Below are positions 29,474 to 38,506 of a stretch of DNA of 64,000 nt, piece after piece. Origin of the DNA: Streptomyces sp. NBC_00525 (lineage in GTDB: Bacteria; Actinomycetota; Actinomycetes; Streptomycetales; Streptomycetaceae); contig NZ_CP107834.1 in assembly GCF_036346595.1 (NCBI RefSeq), positions 1,240,001-1,304,000 on the forward strand. The letters are read 5' to 3'. A program made the translations under genes and the position numbers. Positions within the stretch are counted from its first letter, which is position 1. Every line of letters starts with the position of its first letter. Under the pieces are notes generated by a model, which worked only from the letters and a program-made list of their open reading frames with translations, made no database searches and had not been told where the DNA came from.

Positions 29474-30130
29474 ATGACGTACAGCGGAGCGGTCAGGGTC
29501 GGCGGGCCCGCCGATGTGCACGAACTGACGGATCTGATGATCTCGAAGGTCGCCGTCGGCCCCGCGGACAACAACGCCTATCTGCTGCGCTGCCGGGAGA
29601 CGGGCGAGCAGCTGCTGATCGACGCGGCGAATGACGCCGGGACGCTGCTGCGGCTGATCGGGGACGACTCCATCCTCTCCGTCGTCACCACCCACCGGCA
29701 CCGCGACCACTGGCAGGCTTTGGGCGAGGTGGTCGCGGCGACCGGGGCGCGCACCTACGCCGGCCGGTACGACGCCGAGGGCATCGAGGTGCCCACGGAG
29801 GTGCTGGTCGAGGACGGGGACATCGTCCGGGTGGGCCGGGTGCCGCTCACCGCCCGCCATCTGACCGGGCACACGCCGGGCTCGATCGCCCTCCTGTACG
29901 ACGACCCGCACGGGGCCCCGCACCTGTTCACCGGGGACTGCCTCTTCCCCGGCGGCCTCGGCAACACGCGCCGGGACCCCGAGGCGTTCGCGAGTCTGCT
30001 GCACGACGTGGAGACCAAGGTCTTCGACCCGCTGCCGGACGAGACCTGGGTCTATCCGGGCCACGGGCGCGACACCACGCTGGGGGACGAACGGCCCCAC
30101 CTGCCCGAGTGGCGCGCCCGCGGCTGGTGA
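29474..30130 (+). CDS. MBL-fold metallo-hydrolase (glyoxalase II-like)
   Basis: A 218-residue metallo-beta-lactamase-fold enzyme. The zinc motif is THRHRDHW (usual THxHxDH), with further ligands in the H of HLTGHTPGS, the D of FTGDCLFPG and the H of YPGHG. The layout is that of small hydroxyacyl-thiol hydrolases, so a mycothiol or glutathione-type thioester is a likely substrate, in keeping with the mycothiol-type enzyme just upstream. A TAGGCT hexamer (29461-29466) that contains the previous stop codon lies 7 bases before the ATG and may give a leaderless message. Confidence 0.9.
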   Translation: MTYSGAVRVGGPADVHELTDLMISKVAVGPADNNAYLLRCRETGEQLLIDAANDAGTLLRLIGDDSILSVVTTHRHRDHWQALGEVVAATGARTYAGRYDAEGIEVPTEVLVEDGDIVRVGRVPLTARHLTGHTPGSIALLYDDPHGAPHLFTGDCLFPGGLGNTRRDPEAFASLLHDVETKVFDPLPDETWVYPGHGRDTTLGDERPHLPEWRARGW

Positions 30131-30151
30131 GCGGCGGGGCCGTCCGTCGCG

Positions 30152-31129
30152 CTAGACGCGGTCGGCCGTCTTCTCCTGATCGGCCGCGGCCTGCTTCTTG
30201 TTGGCCATCAGGCTGGTGATCGTGGTGATCACCAGGACGCCGCAGATGACGCCGAGGGAGACCGGGATGGAGATCTCCGGGACGTTCACCCCGGACTCGT
30301 GCAGGGCGTGCAGCACCAGCTTGACGCCGATGAAGCCGAGGATCACCGACAGGCCGTAGCTGAGGTGGACCAGCTTCTTCAGCAGACCGCCGATCAGGAA
30401 GTACAGCTGGCGCAGTCCCATCAGGGCGAAGGCGTTCGCGGTGAAGACGATGTACGGGTCCTGGGTGAGGCCGAAGATCGCCGGGATGGAGTCCAGCGCG
30501 AACAGCACGTCCGTGGTGCCGATGGCGAGCATGACGACCATCAGCGGGGTCAGGACGCGCTTGCCGTTGTTGCGGATGAAGAGCTTGGTGCCGTGGTACC
30601 GGTCGGCGACGCCGAAGCGGCGCTCGATGTTCTTCAGGAGGCGGTTCTCCTCGAACTCCTCTTCCTCCTCGTCGGCCCGCGCCTCCTGGATGAGCTTCCA
30701 GGCGGTGTAGATGAGGAACGCGCCGAAGATGTAGAACACCCACGAGAAGTTGGCGATGACCGCGGCGCCGGCGGCGATGAAGACCGCCCGCAGCACCAGC
30801 GCGATCAGCACGCCGATGAGCAGCACCCGCTGCTGGAGGTGGGAGGGCACCGAGAACTTCGCCATGATCAGCACGAAGACGAAGAGGTTGTCGACACTGA
30901 GCGACTTCTCGGTGATGTAACCGGCGAAGAACTCGCCCGACGCCTGGGTCTCACCGGCCACGAGCAGCCCGAGCCCGAAGAGGGCGGCGAGCACGATCCA
31001 GACGATCGTCCAGATCCCGGCTTCCTTGGTCGACACGTCATGCGGCTTGCGCCCGATGAAGAAGTCGACGGCGATGAGGGCGCTGAGACCGATGATGGTC
31101 AGCGCCCAGAGGGTCCATGAAACGTCCAC
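30152..31129 (-). CDS. TerC family membrane protein, probable Mn2+ exporter
   Basis: Integral membrane protein of 325 residues with about nine helices. The two conserved acidic motifs of the family are present: EKSLSVDNLFVFVLI near residue 75 and FALDSIPAIFGLTQDPYIVFTANAFALMGLRQLYF near residue 210 (only short cores quoted as motifs), separated by an acidic cytoplasmic loop DEEEEEFEEN. TerC/YkoY/Alx proteins export manganese or load it into secreted enzymes. The start is GTG (protein MDVSWTLW) with GGAGG four bases before it. The leader contains a yybP-ykoY-type Mn2+ riboswitch that can mask this site, which supports the manganese role. Confidence 0.95.
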   Translation of the reverse strand: MDVSWTLWALTIIGLSALIAVDFFIGRKPHDVSTKEAGIWTIVWIVLAALFGLGLLVAGETQASGEFFAGYITEKSLSVDNLFVFVLIMAKFSVPSHLQQRVLLIGVLIALVLRAVFIAAGAAVIANFSWVFYIFGAFLIYTAWKLIQEARADEEEEEFEENRLLKNIERRFGVADRYHGTKLFIRNNGKRVLTPLMVVMLAIGTTDVLFALDSIPAIFGLTQDPYIVFTANAFALMGLRQLYFLIGGLLKKLVHLSYGLSVILGFIGVKLVLHALHESGVNVPEISIPVSLGVICGVLVITTITSLMANKKQAAADQEKTADRV

Positions 31130-31133
31130 TGCG

Positions 31134-31285
31134 CCTCCGGCAGTTCGCTACGGGCTTCTGATCAGCGTCGTCGCTGCCGGAGGTCTCTTCCACCTGGCGC
31201 GCGGGCTGCGCGCCGAGGCCGACGCCCCGGAACCGGTCACGGTCCGTATTGACGGGAACGTCGCGTACGGGAGTACTCCCCTCCG
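31134..31285 (-). ncRNA. yybP-ykoY (Mn2+) riboswitch with RBS-masking platform
   Basis: Reading toward terC, the aptamer starts with CGGAGG (31285-31280), runs into the conserved GGGGAGTA (31281-31274) and closes with GAGACC (31187-31182). P1 pairs CGGAGG with CCTCCG (31183-31178). The bases CCTCCGGCAG (31183-31174) are also perfectly complementary to CTGCCGGAGG (31143-31134), whose GGAGG is the terC ribosome binding site. So the ligand-bound P1 frees the site, and without P1 a 10-bp helix hides it. This is the translational ON logic known for Mn2+ sensing in this class. Confidence 0.85.
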
Positions 31286-31392
31286 TCCCATGAACGGTAC
31301 AGGAAGTCCCAAGGAAAGGTAAAGAGAAGCCTAAATAATCTCCAAAAGCCCAGGTCAGAGGCGTTTTACTCAGTACGGGGAAAGGCTGCGGG

Positions 31393-33330
31393 TCAGCGGT
31401 GTCCGGTACGGCGCGCCTCGGCCACCCGTGCCAGCACGTCGTCCAGGACCGCACTGCCCGGCGGCGTCCTGGGCGGCTCGTACGTCCAGGCGTGACCGAC
31501 CCAGGGGTCGGCCAGATGGTCGTCGGCGACCGGGGTGACCCGCAGCAGCGAGCGCCACAGCGGGTCCAGGACCGGGCCGTACTCGGACGCCTCCTCGCGG
31601 TCCGCGACCATCATCAGATGGACGCCCACGGAGGGCCCCTCGTCGGCGAGGTAGCGCAGCTGGGTGACCGCGCGGTCGTCGAAGCCGTGCGGGAAGTCGT
31701 TGACGATCAGCAGCTGCTCGGCCGGGTCCAGGTCGGGCGGCAGCGAGTCCGCGGCACCGGCCCGGATCGCCATCTGCACCAGGTCCACCCGCCGGGTGAG
31801 GTGGGCAAGCACCGCGGAGACCCCCTGCGCGCCGGACGCGGGCGGCGAGGGCAGTACCCCGGAGCGGACCAGCGGGGCGAGCGGGCCCGCCGCCGAACCG
31901 GCCGGGTCGATGACGTGGACCGTGAACTCGTTGGGCGGGTAGACGGCCAGCAGCCGGGCCGCGTGCAGCACGGCGGCCTCCATCGCCAGCCTGCGCAGCT
32001 CGTCGGTGCCGGTCAGCGCGGCGGCCTGGGACGCCGTGCGCCCGCTGTCGATCCACATGCCCCGCTCCAGCGGCAGCCGGACCAGCAGCGGGATGCGCAC
32101 GTCGGCGCTCTCCGGCAGGTGCAGGTCGCCGATCCGCAGCGCCATGGGGATCTCCATCGGGGCCCGGTAGCCGTGCCAGACGGGGTTGTCCCAGCCGGCG
32201 TAGGGGGCCGGGAGCGCGGGTTCCACCACGGCGGACTCGGCGGCGAGCTGGGCGAGGTCGCGGTCGAGGGACTCTCGGGCGCGGGCGGTCAGCTCGTCGC
32301 GCTTGGCACGGGCCTCCTGGCGGGCCAGGTCGCCGGTGTTCCCGATGCGGCTGCGCGGGTCGGACAGGGTGCGTTCCAGCTCCTGGTCCATCCGGGACTC
32401 GGCGAAGTCGACGGCGCTGCGGTAGGCGGCGACGGTACGGGACAGGTCCTCGAACATGCCCCACACCTGGTTGTACAGGCGCTCGTCCATGGACCAGCCG
32501 GTGGCGTCCCCGGCGACCGGCTGGGCGGGCCGGCCGGGCTCGGCGGGCGGCGCGGCCGGGGGCGGCGGCGGGGGCGCGGTGGACTGCCGGCGCGGGTGCG
32601 CGTAGTTGATCGGGCCGCCCGGCGCGGCGGGCTCGGCCAGCGGCTCGGGCTGCGGCGGAGCGGCCGGCGGCACGGCCGGGGCGGGGGGCTGCGCGTCGCC
32701 GCCCGGCGCGGGGGCCGGGGCGTGCCGGACGCGGTCGCCCTCCGGGGTGCGGGGCGGCGGCGGGGCCACCGAGCGGGCCAGCCCGCGGGCGACCGCCTCC
32801 TGGATGGTCCCGGCCAGCTCGGCGGCCCGGTCCACGCCCTGGTCGGCGAGCATGTCGGCGAGGCCCCCGGCGTAGCCCTGGCCGACCGCCCGGACCTTCC
32901 AGGCGCCCTGGCGGCGGTACAGCTCCAGGGCGGCGACCGCGGACTCGCTGTCGAGCCCGGTCAGGGTGAACGTGGCGATCTCGTCGCCGTCCAGGCCGGT
33001 GACCGCGACGAAGGGCGAGGCGACGGCGCCGAAGGTGGCGGGGCCGCCGGCGGCCACCGGGAGGGCCAGCAGCACCGTGACCCGGTGGACCCCCTCGGGC
33101 AGGGCGTCGAGGTCGACCGCGAGCCGGTGGCCGGCGGCGGCCTGCCGGGAGACCTCGAGGCCGTGCAGCTGCGGGGAGCCGGGGTGGGCGATCCATTCGA
33201 TGCCGGGCACCCTGCCGTGCTCGTCGCCGAGCGTGGCACCGGCCACGACGGGCGTCCCGGCCGATATCCGGATCTCCAGACGGGTCTGGGGCAACGTGTG
33301 GTTCTGCCCCCGGACCAGCTCGGCCGTCAT
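31393..33330 (-). CDS. TerD-domain protein fused to FtsK-like ATPase without Walker A
   Basis: A 645-residue cytosolic protein. Residues 1-170 match the TerD stress domain (TLPQTRLEIRISAGTPV, LDALPEGVHRVTVLLAL, FTLTGLDSESAVAALELYRR). A Pro-rich linker (about 185-275) and a predicted helical, acidic region (295-395) follow. Residues 400-640 look like an FtsK/segregation-type ATPase: LLIVNDFPHGF resembles Walker B and GVHLMMVADR the next strand, but where the P-loop should be I see ERGMWIDSGRTASQAAAL with no GK[ST]. It probably binds but may not hydrolyse nucleotide. The terD gene is 166 bases upstream on the same strand, so both likely act in the ter stress system. Confidence 0.85.
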   Translation of the reverse strand: MTAELVRGQNHTLPQTRLEIRISAGTPVVAGATLGDEHGRVPGIEWIAHPGSPQLHGLEVSRQAAAGHRLAVDLDALPEGVHRVTVLLALPVAAGGPATFGAVASPFVAVTGLDGDEIATFTLTGLDSESAVAALELYRRQGAWKVRAVGQGYAGGLADMLADQGVDRAAELAGTIQEAVARGLARSVAPPPPRTPEGDRVRHAPAPAPGGDAQPPAPAVPPAAPPQPEPLAEPAAPGGPINYAHPRRQSTAPPPPPPAAPPAEPGRPAQPVAGDATGWSMDERLYNQVWGMFEDLSRTVAAYRSAVDFAESRMDQELERTLSDPRSRIGNTGDLARQEARAKRDELTARARESLDRDLAQLAAESAVVEPALPAPYAGWDNPVWHGYRAPMEIPMALRIGDLHLPESADVRIPLLVRLPLERGMWIDSGRTASQAAALTGTDELRRLAMEAAVLHAARLLAVYPPNEFTVHVIDPAGSAAGPLAPLVRSGVLPSPPASGAQGVSAVLAHLTRRVDLVQMAIRAGAADSLPPDLDPAEQLLIVNDFPHGFDDRAVTQLRYLADEGPSVGVHLMMVADREEASEYGPVLDPLWRSLLRVTPVADDHLADPWVGHAWTYEPPRTPPGSAVLDDVLARVAEARRTGHR

Positions 33331-33418
33331 TGCCCTGTCCCCTCGACGATGTACTGCTGGTGTGCTGTGGTGTGGCGCGTGGTGCCGCCGGCGGAGGTGC
33401 CGGGTGGTGCCGCGATGC

Positions 33419-33488
33419 GGGCAGCTCCCGGCGGCCGTTGCCGCCGGGAGCTGCCCCGGCCCCGGTGCGGACCCGTCCGCGCGGGTCC
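33419..33488 (-). terminator. Two tandem hairpins after terD
   Basis: Stem GGACCCG/CGGGTCC (33469-33488) lies 8 bases beyond the terD stop and a perfect 16-bp stem with loop CCGTTG (33419-33434 with 33441-33456) follows. Together they should stop or reduce transcription into the TerD-fusion gene, which may then need its own promoter. Confidence 0.75.
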
Positions 33489-33496
33489 GGTGCCCG

Positions 33497-34075
33497 CTAC
33501 AGGTGCGGCAGGATCGCCGGCATGAGGTCCTGGAAGGTACGGCCGTTGGCCGGAGTGCCGATGGCGGTCATCTTCCAGGCGTTGCCCGCGCGGTGCACCT
33601 TCGCCATGATCTGCGCGGTGTACTGCCCGCCGCCGTCCAGCGTGTAGCGCGCCATCTCCTGGCCGTTGGTCTCGTCCACGATGCGGCAGAAGGCGTTCTG
33701 CACCTCCTGGAACGTCTGGCCGGTGAAGGAGTTCACCGTGAAGACGATCTGGTCGATGTGGACCGGCACCCGCTGGAGGTCCACGAGGATCGCCTCGTCG
33801 TCGCCGCCGGAGCCGGCGCCGCCCACGAGGTTGTCGCCCGTGTGCCGAACCGAGCCGTCGTCGCTGGTCAGGTGGCGGAAGAACACCACGTCGACCGGCT
33901 GCTTGTCGGCGAACAGGACCGCCGAGGCGTCCAGGTCGATCTCACGGGTGCGCGAGCCGAACAGACCGCGGCGCGGCGCCGCCTGCCAGCCGAGCCCCAT
34001 CCGTACCGCGGTCAGGGTCCCCCCATCGCTCTTCTGCAGGCTGATGGCCTGACCCTTGGTCATATTGACCGTCAC
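33497..34075 (-). CDS. terD: Tellurium resistance/stress protein TerD
   Basis: Calcium-binding cytosolic stress protein of 192 residues. The family core is clear: MTKGQAISLQKSDGGTL, LDASAVLFADKQPVDVVFF, the acidic Ca2+ sites DDGSVRHTGDN and GGDDEAILVDL, and FCRIVDETNGQE. TerD proteins confer tolerance to tellurite and act with TerC in stress and manganese physiology; exact biochemistry is unsettled. The GTG start at 34075 has AGAGGGG at eight bases; an in-frame ATG is four codons later. A GCAACCG/CGGTTGC dyad (34101-34122) is in its leader. Lies between uvrB and the TerD fusion, all on the minus strand. Confidence 0.95.
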   Translation of the reverse strand: MTVNMTKGQAISLQKSDGGTLTAVRMGLGWQAAPRRGLFGSRTREIDLDASAVLFADKQPVDVVFFRHLTSDDGSVRHTGDNLVGGAGSGGDDEAILVDLQRVPVHIDQIVFTVNSFTGQTFQEVQNAFCRIVDETNGQEMARYTLDGGGQYTAQIMAKVHRAGNAWKMTAIGTPANGRTFQDLMPAILPHL

Positions 34076-34191
34076 GCGCTGTCCCCTCTCCGCTTTCCCC
34101 GCAACCGTCCTTGTGCGGTTGCCCAGCACCCTACGCAGTGGTGTCACCCGCGCGGAGGGCGCGGGCCGTTTTGTGTCGTTCCTGCAACACA

Positions 34192-34215
34192 CGGCGGGCC
34201 CCTCCGGACCCGCCG
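34192..34215 (-). terminator. Terminator of uvrB
   Basis: Arms CGGCGGG (34192-34198) and CCCGCCG (34209-34215) with a ten-base loop begin 12 bases after the uvrB stop. Confidence 0.65.
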
Positions 34216-34227
34216 CGCGTCCGGCCG

Positions 34228-36378
34228 TCAGGCGAGGCCCGCCTCGCGCATCTGGCGCAGCTCCTTCTTCAGCTCGCCCACCTCGTCGCGCAGCCGGGCG
34301 GCGACCTCGAACTGGAGGTCGGCGGCGGCCGCCCGCATCCGGTCCGTCATCTCCTCGATGATCCCGGCGAGTTCGGTGGCCGGCCGGTCGGTGACCGCGG
34401 CGGCGTCCCGGCCGCGCCCGGCCCCCTTGCCGGACCGCGCCGCCTTCCCGTCGCCCGGCACGGCGTGCTTGCCGAGGGCGGGCACCGGCGCCTTGCCCTC
34501 CTTGCCCTGCCGGTAGCCGGTGCCGAGGAGCTGCTCGGTGTCCACCTCCTCGCGGGCGATGGTGGCGACGATGTCGTTGATCTTCTTGCGCAGCGGCTGC
34601 GGGTCGATGCCGCGCTCGGTGTTGTACGCGATCTGCTTCTCGCGGCGGCGGTTGGTCTCGTCGATCGCCTGGGCCATGGCCGGGGTGACCTTGTCCGCGT
34701 ACATATGGACCTGCCCCGAGACGTTGCGCGCCGCGCGGCCGATGGTCTGGATCAGCGAGGTGCCGGAGCGCAGGAAGCCCTGCTTGTCGGCGTCCAGGAT
34801 GGCCACCAGGGACACCTCGGGCAGGTCGAGGCCCTCGCGCAGGAGGTTGATGCCGACCAGCACGTCGTACTCGCCGGAGCGCAGCTCGCGCAGCAGCTCG
34901 ATGCGGCGCAGCGTGTCCACGTCGCTGTGCAGGTAGCGCACCCGGATGCCCAGCTCCAGGAAGTAGTCGGTGAGGTCCTCCGCCATCTTCTTGGTGAGCG
35001 TGGTGACCAGGACGCGTTCGTCGCGCTCGGCGCGTTCGCGGATCTCGTGCACCAGGTCGTCGATCTGGCCCTCGGTGGGCTTGACGACGACCTCCGGGTC
35101 GATGAGGCCGGTGGGGCGGATGATCTGCTCGACGAACCCGTCGCCGCGGGACAGCTCGTAGGCGCCCGGGGTGGCGGAGAGGTAGACCGTCTGGTTGATC
35201 CGCTGGAGGAACTCCTCCCACTTGAGCGGGCGGTTGTCCAGGGCGGACGGCAGCCGGAAGCCGTGGTCGACCAGGGTCCGCTTGCGGGAGGCGTCGCCCT
35301 CGTACATGGCGCCGATCTGCGGCACGGTGACATGCGACTCGTCGAGGACCAGCAGGAAGTCCTCGGGGAAGTAGTCGAGGAGGGTGTTGGGGGCGGTGCC
35401 GGGGGAACGGTCGTCGAAGTGCATCGAGTAGTTCTCGACGCCGGAGCAGGTGCCGATCTGGCGCAGCATCTCGATGTCGTACGTGGTGCGCATGCGCAGC
35501 CGCTGGGCCTCCAGCATCTTGCCCTGCTTCTCCAGCTCGGCCAGGCGCTGCTCCAGCTCCTGTTCGATGCCGCTGACGGCCTTCTCCATGCGCTCGGGTC
35601 CGGCCACGTAGTGGCTGGCGGGGAAGACGTGCAGGGACCGGTCCTCGCTGATGACCTCGCCGGTGATCGGGTGCAGCGTGGACAGGGCCTCGATCTCGTC
35701 GCCGAACATCTCGATGCGGACGGCCAGCTCCTCGTAGACCGGGAAGATCTCGATGGTGTCGCCGCGCACCCGGAAGGTGCCCCGGGTGAAGGCCAGGTCG
35801 TTGCGGGTGTACTGGATCTCCACGAAGCGGCGCAGCAGCTGGTCGCGGTCGATCTCCTGGCCGACCTTGAGCTGGACCATGCGGTCCACGTACTCCTGGG
35901 GCGTACCGAGGCCGTAGATGCAGGAGACGGAGGCGACCACGACGACGTCGCGCCGGGTGAGCAGGGAGTTCGTCGCGGAGTGGCGCAGCCGCTCGACCTC
36001 CTCGTTGATCGAGGAGTCCTTCTCGATGTACGTGTCCGACTGGGGGACGTACGCCTCGGGCTGGTAGTAGTCGTAGTACGAGACGAAGTACTCGACGGCG
36101 TTGTTGGGCAGGAGCTCGCGGAACTCGTTGGCCAGCTGGGCGGCGAGCGTCTTGTTCGGCGCCATCACCAGGGTGGGGCGCTGCAGCTTCTCGATCATCC
36201 AGGCGGTGGTCGCGGACTTGCCGGTGCCGGTCGCGCCGAGGAGCACGACGTCCTTCTCGCCCGCGCGGACGCGCTTCTCCAGCTCGGCGATGGCCGCCGG
36301 CTGGTCGCCGCTGGGCTGGTAGGGGCTGACGACCTCGAAAGGCGCCACCGTACGTTCGATCTTCGAGACTGGCCGCAT
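34228..36378 (-). CDS. uvrB: Excinuclease ABC subunit B
   Basis: Helicase-like damage verifier of nucleotide excision repair, 716 residues. Walker A GATGTGKS is at residues 48-55, the DNA-clamping beta-hairpin follows at [16 protein letters not shown], the Walker B region has [13 protein letters not shown], and helicase motif VI is QTIGRAARN. The C-terminal UVR domain ([21 protein letters not shown]) binds UvrC. A disordered insert of about 50 residues near 640 precedes it. Its ATG lies 6 bases after the -10 of a RecA-independent damage promoter, so the message is probably leaderless and DNA-damage inducible. Confidence 0.98.
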   Translation of the reverse strand: MRPVSKIERTVAPFEVVSPYQPSGDQPAAIAELEKRVRAGEKDVVLLGATGTGKSATTAWMIEKLQRPTLVMAPNKTLAAQLANEFRELLPNNAVEYFVSYYDYYQPEAYVPQSDTYIEKDSSINEEVERLRHSATNSLLTRRDVVVVASVSCIYGLGTPQEYVDRMVQLKVGQEIDRDQLLRRFVEIQYTRNDLAFTRGTFRVRGDTIEIFPVYEELAVRIEMFGDEIEALSTLHPITGEVISEDRSLHVFPASHYVAGPERMEKAVSGIEQELEQRLAELEKQGKMLEAQRLRMRTTYDIEMLRQIGTCSGVENYSMHFDDRSPGTAPNTLLDYFPEDFLLVLDESHVTVPQIGAMYEGDASRKRTLVDHGFRLPSALDNRPLKWEEFLQRINQTVYLSATPGAYELSRGDGFVEQIIRPTGLIDPEVVVKPTEGQIDDLVHEIRERAERDERVLVTTLTKKMAEDLTDYFLELGIRVRYLHSDVDTLRRIELLRELRSGEYDVLVGINLLREGLDLPEVSLVAILDADKQGFLRSGTSLIQTIGRAARNVSGQVHMYADKVTPAMAQAIDETNRRREKQIAYNTERGIDPQPLRKKINDIVATIAREEVDTEQLLGTGYRQGKEGKAPVPALGKHAVPGDGKAARSGKGAGRGRDAAAVTDRPATELAGIIEEMTDRMRAAAADLQFEVAARLRDEVGELKKELRQMREAGLA

Positions 36379-36384
36379 GCATCC

Positions 36385-36407
36385 ACCGTACGGCCCGCCA
36401 CTGACAA
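36385..36407 (-). promoter_or_regulatory. RecA-NDp/PafBC-type promoter of uvrB
   Basis: Reading toward uvrB: TTGTCAGTGG (36407-36398), seven bases, TACGGT (36390-36385), six bases, ATG. It matches the actinobacterial RecA-independent DNA-damage promoter TTGTCRGTG-N8-TANNNT exactly. Such promoters use the PafBC activator in mycobacteria. Confidence 0.8.
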
Positions 36408-36439
36408 CGGGCTCCGTCGGCGGCCGCGCGGGGGGCGTT

Positions 36440-37318
36440 TCACCAGTCCACGGGGCGTACGGCGTCGCGCGGCCGGGCGGAGAAGGACGCCGGATCGGCG
36501 TACGTGCCGAAGCGGGGCACCCGCGCCGGGACGCCGGGGGCCCGGCCGGGCGCGGTCAGCGGGTCGTCCCAGTCGGGCGTGCCCATGATCACCAGCGGAT
36601 CGAACATCACCACGACGGCGGCCAGCACCAGGAAGCAGACGGGTCCGAGCAGCATCGGCACCAGCAGGTCGCCGGCGGCGTCCCCGGCGGGGGCGGCCTC
36701 GGCCGGCGCGGCGGGGTGGAGGTGGACCCGGAGCGCGGCCATGCCGGTGTAGTGCATGCCGCTGACCGCGACGCCCATCACGACGCTCGCGCCGAGGCTC
36801 GACAGGAAGCCGCGGACGGAGGCGGCGGCCCACAGCGCGGCGGTGGAGGCCACCACGGCGATGACCACGGAGAGGGCCACGGTCAGCGTGTCGTACTCGA
36901 ACCGCCCATCAAGCCGCATGCCCGCCATGCCGAGGTAATGCATGGAGGCCACACCGAGCCCGGTGATCGTGCCTCCCGTCACCAGGGCCATCCGGGTGGC
37001 GCCCCGGTACCCGACGAGAAAGATTCCGAGGCCGACCACGACGATCGCGACGGCGAGGCTGGCGAAGGTGATCGGTTTGTCGTAGCCGATGGTCACCTCT
37101 TCGACGGAGAACCCCACCATCGCGACGAAGTGCATGGTCCAGATCCCCGAACCGATGGAGGTCGCCCCGAGAGCCAGCCAGCCGGCCCTGAAGGATCGCT
37201 CGGTACGCAGTGACCGCGTGGTGCAGCGCAGACCCAGCGCCGCACCGAGGCAGGCCATGAGGAACGCCGCCGCAGGGGTCACCGCCCCGTAGCCGAAGCC
37301 GTCGATTGTGCCCTGCAT
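36440..37318 (-). CDS. MHYT-domain membrane sensor
   Basis: Membrane protein of 292 residues with seven helices. Three copies of the MHYT motif are seen: MHFVAM (residues 62-67), MHYLGM and MHYTGM, each at a helix end; these are thought to bind copper and sense oxygen, CO or NO. No GGDEF, EAL or kinase output domain is attached: the protein ends in a hydrophobic helix and a short cytoplasmic tail ([13 protein letters not shown]...). It therefore must signal through another protein or act as a redox component. It stands upstream of uvrB on the same strand with 61 bases between, but uvrB has its own promoter. Confidence 0.9.
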   Translation of the reverse strand: MQGTIDGFGYGAVTPAAAFLMACLGAALGLRCTTRSLRTERSFRAGWLALGATSIGSGIWTMHFVAMVGFSVEEVTIGYDKPITFASLAVAIVVVGLGIFLVGYRGATRMALVTGGTITGLGVASMHYLGMAGMRLDGRFEYDTLTVALSVVIAVVASTAALWAAASVRGFLSSLGASVVMGVAVSGMHYTGMAALRVHLHPAAPAEAAPAGDAAGDLLVPMLLGPVCFLVLAAVVVMFDPLVIMGTPDWDDPLTAPGRAPGVPARVPRFGTYADPASFSARPRDAVRPVDW

Positions 37319-37549
37319 CCTTGTACGCCCTTCGCAGCAGCAAGCTCCGGGTCAGGACGATCCCAGGGCCTGTCGTCCGGGCGCAAGGCCCGGCGGACAC
37401 AACAGAAGTGCCGCATCTTATCGACCGGGCCGAGGGTGCGTGGCGCGGTCCCCGGGGTGCGTTCACACGGTGGCCATCCTTCGCCTGTCCTCCGTTCGGG
37501 GGCGGCTGGGACGCTCGGGCCGTCCGCAACTCTGACGCAAGGAGTCCAC

Positions 37550-38485
37550 GTGTACGCAGGCACCGCTACCGCCTCCGTCGCCGCCGCCGCCGTCATGGGC
37601 GCCGGCACGTTGCTGATGCCGAACCCCGGCACACCGGCCGGGGACACCCCCGTGACCCGGCCGCCGGCGCAGGTCGCCCCGATGCGCCAGGCCGCCGACG
37701 CCGCGGCGCGCGGCCCGCGCGTCTACGCCCACCGGGGCGCCTCGGCGTACGCCCCCGAGAACACCCTCGTGGCCGTGGACCGGGCGGACCGGATGGGCTT
37801 CGACTGGGTGGAGAACGACGTCCAGCTCACCCGCGACGGGGTGCTGGTCGTCATGCACGACACGGATCTGAAGCGGACGACGAACGCGGAGGAGGTGTTC
37901 CCGGACCGTGCGCCGTGGGCGGTCCGCGACTTCACGCTCGACGAGATCTCCCGGCTGGACGCGGGCGGCTGGTTCGACCGGCGGTACACGGGCACGCGGG
38001 TGCCGACGCTGCGTCAGTACCTGCGGCGGCTGACCCACAACCGGCAGAACCTGCTGCTGGAGATCAAGAGCCCGGAGCTCTACCCGGGCATCGAGCGGGC
38101 CACGCTGCGGGTGCTGAACGAGGAGGGCTGGCTGGACCGGACCCACGTCCGCGACCGGCTGGTGATCCAGAGCTTCGGCGCGGACAGCGTGCGCACGGTG
38201 CACGCGCTGCGTCCGGACGTCGTCACCGGCTTCCTGGGCAATCCGGCCGTCGCCGAGCTGCCCGCGTACGCGAAGTTCGCCGACCAGATCAACCCGTCCC
38301 GGACGAAGCTGTCCGGCGACTACGTGTCGGCGGTACACGCGCTGAAGGGCCCGCACGGCAAGCCGCTCCGGGTGAACACCTGGACGGTGAACGACGCGGC
38401 GGCCGCGGTCGAGGCGGCCGGGACGGGCGTGGACGGCATCATCTCCAACGCCCCGGACGTGGTCCGCGAGGCCACGGGCGGCTGA
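37550..38485 (+). CDS. Secreted glycerophosphodiester phosphodiesterase
   Basis: Extracytoplasmic hydrolase of 311 residues that splits glycerophosphodiesters into glycerol-3-phosphate and an alcohol. A hydrophobic N-terminus (residues 2-22) acts as signal or anchor. The GDPD motifs are HRGASAYAPENT near residue 61, the metal pair in VENDVQLTRDG and the second histidine in VMHDTDLKRTTN; a further acidic residue is in LLLEIKSPE and the end shows VNTWTVND. The start is GTG with AAGGAG at five bases. Such enzymes in Streptomyces are often phosphate-regulated; only a weak half PHO box (GTTCACACGGT at 37461) is visible. Confidence 0.92.
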   Translation: MYAGTATASVAAAAVMGAGTLLMPNPGTPAGDTPVTRPPAQVAPMRQAADAAARGPRVYAHRGASAYAPENTLVAVDRADRMGFDWVENDVQLTRDGVLVVMHDTDLKRTTNAEEVFPDRAPWAVRDFTLDEISRLDAGGWFDRRYTGTRVPTLRQYLRRLTHNRQNLLLEIKSPELYPGIERATLRVLNEEGWLDRTHVRDRLVIQSFGADSVRTVHALRPDVVTGFLGNPAVAELPAYAKFADQINPSRTKLSGDYVSAVHALKGPHGKPLRVNTWTVNDAAAAVEAAGTGVDGIISNAPDVVREATGG

Positions 38486-38506
38486 TCCGGCCGGAAGGCG
38501 GCCCCG

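Noticed and set aside
37411..37430. Possible sigma-WhiG promoter (GTCGATAA on the minus strand) before the MHYT gene
   Set aside because: The -10 has one mismatch to GCCGATAA and there is no TAAA box 15-16 bases upstream.
37461..37490. PHO box before the glycerophosphodiesterase gene
   Set aside because: GTTCACACGGT fits one 11-base repeat, but the next two units do not match GTTCACC-like sequence, so I do not call it.
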